In this document: in pieces, positions 61,302-64,000 of the stretch
Position numbering within the stretch: the first letter of the stretch is position 1
Layout of the letters: each line of letters opens with the position of its first letter
NCBI GenBank assembly: GCA_003569165.1
Contig: BGOI01000007.1
Location: forward strand, 1-64,000
Reading direction: 5' to 3'
Length of the DNA stretch: 64,000 nt
Origin: Opitutia bacterium
GTDB taxonomy: Bacteria > Verrucomicrobiota > Verrucomicrobiia > Opitutales > UBA953
Made by a program: the position numbers and the translations under genes
The notes under the pieces: model-generated
The model's database searches: none
The model's input: only the letters and a program-made list of their open reading frames with translations
What the model was told of the DNA's origin: nothing

Positions 61302-62426
61302 ATGAAGCCGACCCCGCTCCTTGCCCTCCTGCTTGCCTCCGTCGCGTTCGCCGCGCCGGAACCGAAGTTCCGCCTGCAGGAGATCGACAAGATCGAGATT
61401 GGCTACGGCCTGGCAATCGCCGACGTCGATGGCGACGGGAAGCCTGATATCATCCTGGCCGACAAGTCTACGGTGCAGTGGTATCAGAACCCCACCTGGA
61501 AGAAGCACGTCATCGCCGAGAACCTCACGAAGGAGGATAATGTCTGCGTGGCCGCGCGTGACATCGACGGTGACGGCAAGGCCGAGATCGCCATCGGCGC
61601 CGGCTGGAATCCGTCCGACACGGTGAAGAGCGGCGCGGTCTTCTATCTCATCCCCCCGGCTGATCGCACCCAGAAGTGGGAAGCGGTGAAGCTGCACCAT
61701 GAACCGACCGTCCACCGCATGCAGTGGGTCGAGGTCTCCACGGGCCGCTGGGACCTCGTCGTCCAACCTCTCCATGGCGTCGGCAACAAAGGCGGCGAAG
61801 GCGCGGGCGCCAAGCTCCTCGCCTATCGCAAGCCGGCCAATCCGAAGGACGAATGGAAGACCGAGCTCGTCAACGACTCTGGCCACATCACCCATAACCT
61901 CGAGCTGGTGCGCTGGCAGAGACATATCGCCCAACAAATCCTCGCCGGCTCCAAGGAAGGCATCTGGTTCAATTCCTACGCCGACGGCGCCTGGCAGAAG
62001 ACGCAGCTCACTACCGAACCCATCGGCGAACTCCGTGGCGGCCGCCTGCCTTCCGGCAACTTCATCGCGACGATCGAACCTTTCCACGGCACGAAGTCGG
62101 CCATCTATACCCGTGACGGCACCGGCGCTTGGCAGCGCAATCAGGTCCTCGATGGCTTCAAGGACGGCCATGCGGTCGCCTGCGCCGACTTCCTCGGCAC
62201 CGGCTCCGACCAGGTCATGGTCGGCTGGCGCGGCGCCGACCCCGGCGTCCGCCTCCTCACCCCGCTCGACGATGCGGGCAAGACCTGGCGCACGAGCGTG
62301 ATCTCGACCAAGGAGATCGCCGTCGAAGACTTCAAGGCCGCCGACCTCGATGGCGACGGCAAGCCCGACCTCATCGTCGCCGGCCGCCAGACCAAGAACC
62401 TCATGATTTTCTGGAACGCCCGCTGA
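61302..62426 (+). CDS. Secreted FG-GAP/VCBS repeat protein
   Basis: A beta-propeller-type exported protein of 374 residues. Signal peptide 1-17 (cleavage after AFA). At least three calcium-binding FG-GAP repeats are clear: IADVDGDGKPDIILAD, ARDIDGDGKAEIAIGAG and AADLDGDGKPDLIVAGR. Such proteins bind carbohydrates or act as adhesins in Verrucomicrobiota and Planctomycetota. The leader follows directly after a repeat island, so its promoter may lie among the repeats. A terminator follows at 62446. Confidence 0.88.
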   Translation: MKPTPLLALLLASVAFAAPEPKFRLQEIDKIEIGYGLAIADVDGDGKPDIILADKSTVQWYQNPTWKKHVIAENLTKEDNVCVAARDIDGDGKAEIAIGAGWNPSDTVKSGAVFYLIPPADRTQKWEAVKLHHEPTVHRMQWVEVSTGRWDLVVQPLHGVGNKGGEGAGAKLLAYRKPANPKDEWKTELVNDSGHITHNLELVRWQRHIAQQILAGSKEGIWFNSYADGAWQKTQLTTEPIGELRGGRLPSGNFIATIEPFHGTKSAIYTRDGTGAWQRNQVLDGFKDGHAVACADFLGTGSDQVMVGWRGADPGVRLLTPLDDAGKTWRTSVISTKEIAVEDFKAADLDGDGKPDLIVAGRQTKNLMIFWNAR

Positions 62427-62445
62427 GGCGTCCCGTCTAGGCATG

Positions 62446-62471
62446 AAAAAGCCCTCGTGAGAGGGCTTTTT
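62446..62471. terminator. Rho-independent terminator, symmetrical
   Basis: AAAAAGCCCTC, GTGA, GAGGGCTTTTT. It can serve both the FG-GAP gene on the plus strand and the tRNA-Gln gene on the minus strand. Confidence 0.9.
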
Positions 62472-62484
62472 GCTTTCAGGAAAT

Positions 62485-62553
62485 AGTCCGACTAGGATTT
62501 GAACCTAGACAAGGAGAATCAGAATCTCCTGTGCTACCATTACACCATCGGAC
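62485..62553 (-). tRNA. tRNA-Gln (anticodon CTG)
   Basis: On the minus strand it begins GTCCGATGGTGTAATGGTAG, with anticodon stem GGAGA/TCTCC and loop TTCTGAT (CTG), a T arm CTAGGTTCAAATCCTAG, and the acceptor GTCGGAC. CCA is not encoded. The pattern is a close match to bacterial tRNA-Gln of the GTCCGATGGTGTAAC type. Confidence 0.9.
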
Positions 62554-62750
62554 TGTCCTGAGTCGTCTGACGATGGGACTCCCCGGCCGTTCGTCAAAAA
62601 GAAAGGAGAGGCATTCGGTGCCGAAATTGCCTTAAAACAGAGGCCCAGAGGCCCGGAGGCTCAGTTGACCAGAGGGACATTCCCGTTTCGGGTGGCGGGT
62701 GGCAGCCTCAGGTGGCGGGTGGCAGGATGAAATTTCCTGGTGCCTGGATC

Positions 62751-62835
62751 GAGGTAGGGACAGCACCACGTGCTGTCCTCGGCCACGGAAAGCACGACGC
62801 AGATTAGGACGCGATAGTGATCACGTCCCTACCTC
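62751..62835. repeat. Intergenic three-way-junction repeat, type B, copy 2
   Basis: Stem GAGGTAGGG (62751-62759)/CCCTACCTC (62827-62835). The end hairpins are identical to copy 1 (GGACAGCACCACGTGCTGTCC; AGGACGCGATAGTGATCACG), while the 25 bases between them differ. Followed by CAAGGCAG, similar to the flank of copy 1 (CAAGACAG). Left of it, 62554-62750 holds GGTGGCGGGTGGCAG-type short direct repeats and nothing coding. Confidence 0.85.
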
Positions 62836-62848
62836 AAGGCAGCCACAG

Positions 62849-62867
62849 CCCAATCATCCGGTTTCCG
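62849..62867. repeat. Type D half unit, inverted
   Basis: CCCAATCATCCGGTTTCCG, the reverse complement of the left-arm region of type D (CGGAAACCGG and ATGATTGGG). Confidence 0.65.
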
Positions 62868-62893
62868 TTTTCGCTCGTTGTTTCTCTGCCTTG

Positions 62894-62949
62894 GGTAGGG
62901 TCGAGCATCCCTGCTCGACCGCGGCCGACCAAGGATGGTCAGCCCTACC
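62894..62949. repeat. Intergenic three-way-junction repeat, type A, copy 2
   Basis: Identical to 46250-46305 at 55 of 56 positions (the loop reads TCCC instead of TCCG). Both copies are preceded by CTGCCTTG. The gene at 62994 ends 45 bases to the right. Confidence 0.85.
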
Positions 62950-62993
62950 TCATGAATCTCCCAGACCCTGCCCTCCGGCCCTCCGGCCCTCGC

Positions 62994-64000
62994 TTACTTC
63001 GCTCTTCCCGGCGCCCTCGCCACGACCGCCTTCATCCGGCGCAAAATCTCACGCAGGCGTTCGCGGGGACAACCGAAATTAAGACGCACATGGCCAGGGC
63101 CGCCGAAGTCGGCGCCGTTGCTGAAACCGATGCCGCCCTTCTCAAACTCGGCATGCGCGTCCTCGAAACCGAGGGCGGTGATGTCGAACCACACGAGGAA
63201 GCTGGCCTGCGGGCGCTGGCGCAGCACGACGCCGGGCATGGACTTGAGTTCCTGTTCAATGAGATCGAGGTTGCCGCGAAGGTAATCCACGCACTCGAGA
63301 CGCCACGGCTCTCCGTGGTCAAACGCGGCCTGGGTGGCGGCGAGGCCAAAAACATTCTGATCGAGCGACATGCCCTGAAGAATGCGACGGAAGCGAGAGC
63401 GCAGGCCAGCATCAGGAATGATCGCGAATCCGCAGGTGAGGCCGGCGATATTGAAGGTCTTGCTCGCGGCCATCAGGGTGACGGTGCGGGCGGCGAGATC
63501 TTCCCCCATCGCGGCGAAGACGATATGCTCCGCGGCGGGGTCGAGCACGAGATCGCAGTGGATCTCGTCGGAGCAGACGGTGAGCTCATGCTTGCGCACG
63601 AGCGCGGCGAGGCGGTCGAGTTCGCCACGGTCGAAGACGCGGGCGAGCGGGTTATAAGGATTACAGAGCAGGAGCACCTTGGCGTGCGGCTGCGCGCAGG
63701 CGGCCTCGAGCTTGGCCCAATCGAACGTCCAGCGGCCGCCCTCGAACACCATCTCGAGTTTCAGCGGATTACGCTCGGACAGCACCGGTGCGGTCATGAA
63801 CGGTGGGTAGACGGGAACGGTCGTGACCACGGATTCGCCGGGCTTGCTGGCGCAGCGGATGGCGGCGTGGATGCCAGGGACGAGCGAGCACATGAACGTG
63901 ATCCACTCGGGCTTAATCTCCCAACCGTGACGACGGCGGACGTGGTTGACGATGGAAGCGAACACGGCGTCGCGCTGAGCGGGGTATCCGTACACGCCAT
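62994..64000 (-). CDS. patB: PatB/MalY-type pyridoxal enzyme (cystathionine beta-lyase), 5'-partial
   Basis: A fold-type I PLP enzyme; PatB and MalY cleave cystathionine or other C-S bonds. The visible 335 residues start inside the conserved GVYGYP and hold NPYNPLARVF, CSDEIHCDLVL and the PLP lysine in AASKTFNIAGL. The C-terminal part has VRLNFGCPRERLREIL. The N-terminal roughly 60 residues lie beyond the window end. It could also be another C-S lyase of the same family. Confidence 0.85.
   Translation of the reverse strand, partial: GVYGYPAQRDAVFASIVNHVRRRHGWEIKPEWITFMCSLVPGIHAAIRCASKPGESVVTTVPVYPPFMTAPVLSERNPLKLEMVFEGGRWTFDWAKLEAACAQPHAKVLLLCNPYNPLARVFDRGELDRLAALVRKHELTVCSDEIHCDLVLDPAAEHIVFAAMGEDLAARTVTLMAASKTFNIAGLTCGFAIIPDAGLRSRFRRILQGMSLDQNVFGLAATQAAFDHGEPWRLECVDYLRGNLDLIEQELKSMPGVVLRQRPQASFLVWFDITALGFEDAHAEFEKGGIGFSNGADFGGPGHVRLNFGCPRERLREILRRMKAVVARAPGRAK

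Noticed and set aside
46250-62949. CRISPR array
   Set aside because: Repeats are palindromic units spread over four separate gaps, not regular direct repeats with equal spacers, and no cas genes are present.

Overview
The window is a GC-rich, densely coded bacterial chromosome segment, most likely from the Verrucomicrobiota and probably near Opitutia. The placement rests on gene content. There is a five-gene secretin/PilM locus with the same order as Amuc_1098-1102 of Akkermansia, a DUF1552 plus DUF1592/PA14 cytochrome pair, a ThuA/DUF1080/sugar-epimerase/SGNH cluster, FloA with NfeD, and many small secreted Lys/Ala/Pro-rich proteins. Start sites almost always lack a Shine-Dalgarno sequence and are preceded by pyrimidine-rich leaders. 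Several genes carry single-base indels in or next to short homopolymers, which looks more like residual assembly error than decay.

Layout: 1-5927 is the end of a gliding-type ABC exporter operon (GldG-like, DUF4340, AsmA-like). 5993-8825 holds accB-accC-prmB for fatty-acid synthesis and a methyltransferase. 8799-11935 (minus) has a NUC1 nuclease, a DUF2752 protein and two tandem GYF_2 membrane proteins. 12030-13258 has tRNA-Arg, folE2 and tRNA-Thr. 13369-17136 has a sugar-kinase-like protein, a CvpA-like protein and a pair of unrecognised paralogues. 17141-25735 (minus) has a stand-alone 5'-3' exonuclease and the pilus/secretin locus. 25809-28325 is a zinc ABC transporter with an upstream palindrome. 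28326-30217 (minus) is the flotillin module. 30348-36529 holds an HTH protein, def, a secreted unknown, HPr and the pyruvate dehydrogenase operon pdhABC. 36591-41294 (minus) is an SDR and the carbohydrate cluster. 41409-45868 has a YdjM-like protein, TonB, SixA, a DD-carboxypeptidase and recA with a LexA-like palindrome. 46452-51544 (minus) has the DUF1552/DUF1592 pair, radC and a frameshifted beta-carbonic anhydrase. 51755-64000 has two small secreted proteins, ftsK, a HAD protein, prfA, tcdA, a TatD-family gene, purC, an FG-GAP protein, tRNA-Gln and a partial patB.

The most unusual content is non-coding. Four intergenic islands (about 46.2, 52.6, 60.9 and 62.7 kb) share a family of structured repeats. 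Each unit has an outer stem of the GGTAGGG/CCCTACC type enclosing two hairpins, so it could fold as a three-way junction or cruciform. The units are mixed with a second inverted repeat (type D), and in one place one unit is nested in another. A promoter-like sequence and a structured RNA candidate (possibly 6S RNA) lie just downstream of recA.

All calls are from reading the sequence. No database search or folding program was run, so family names rest on recognised motifs, length and context.
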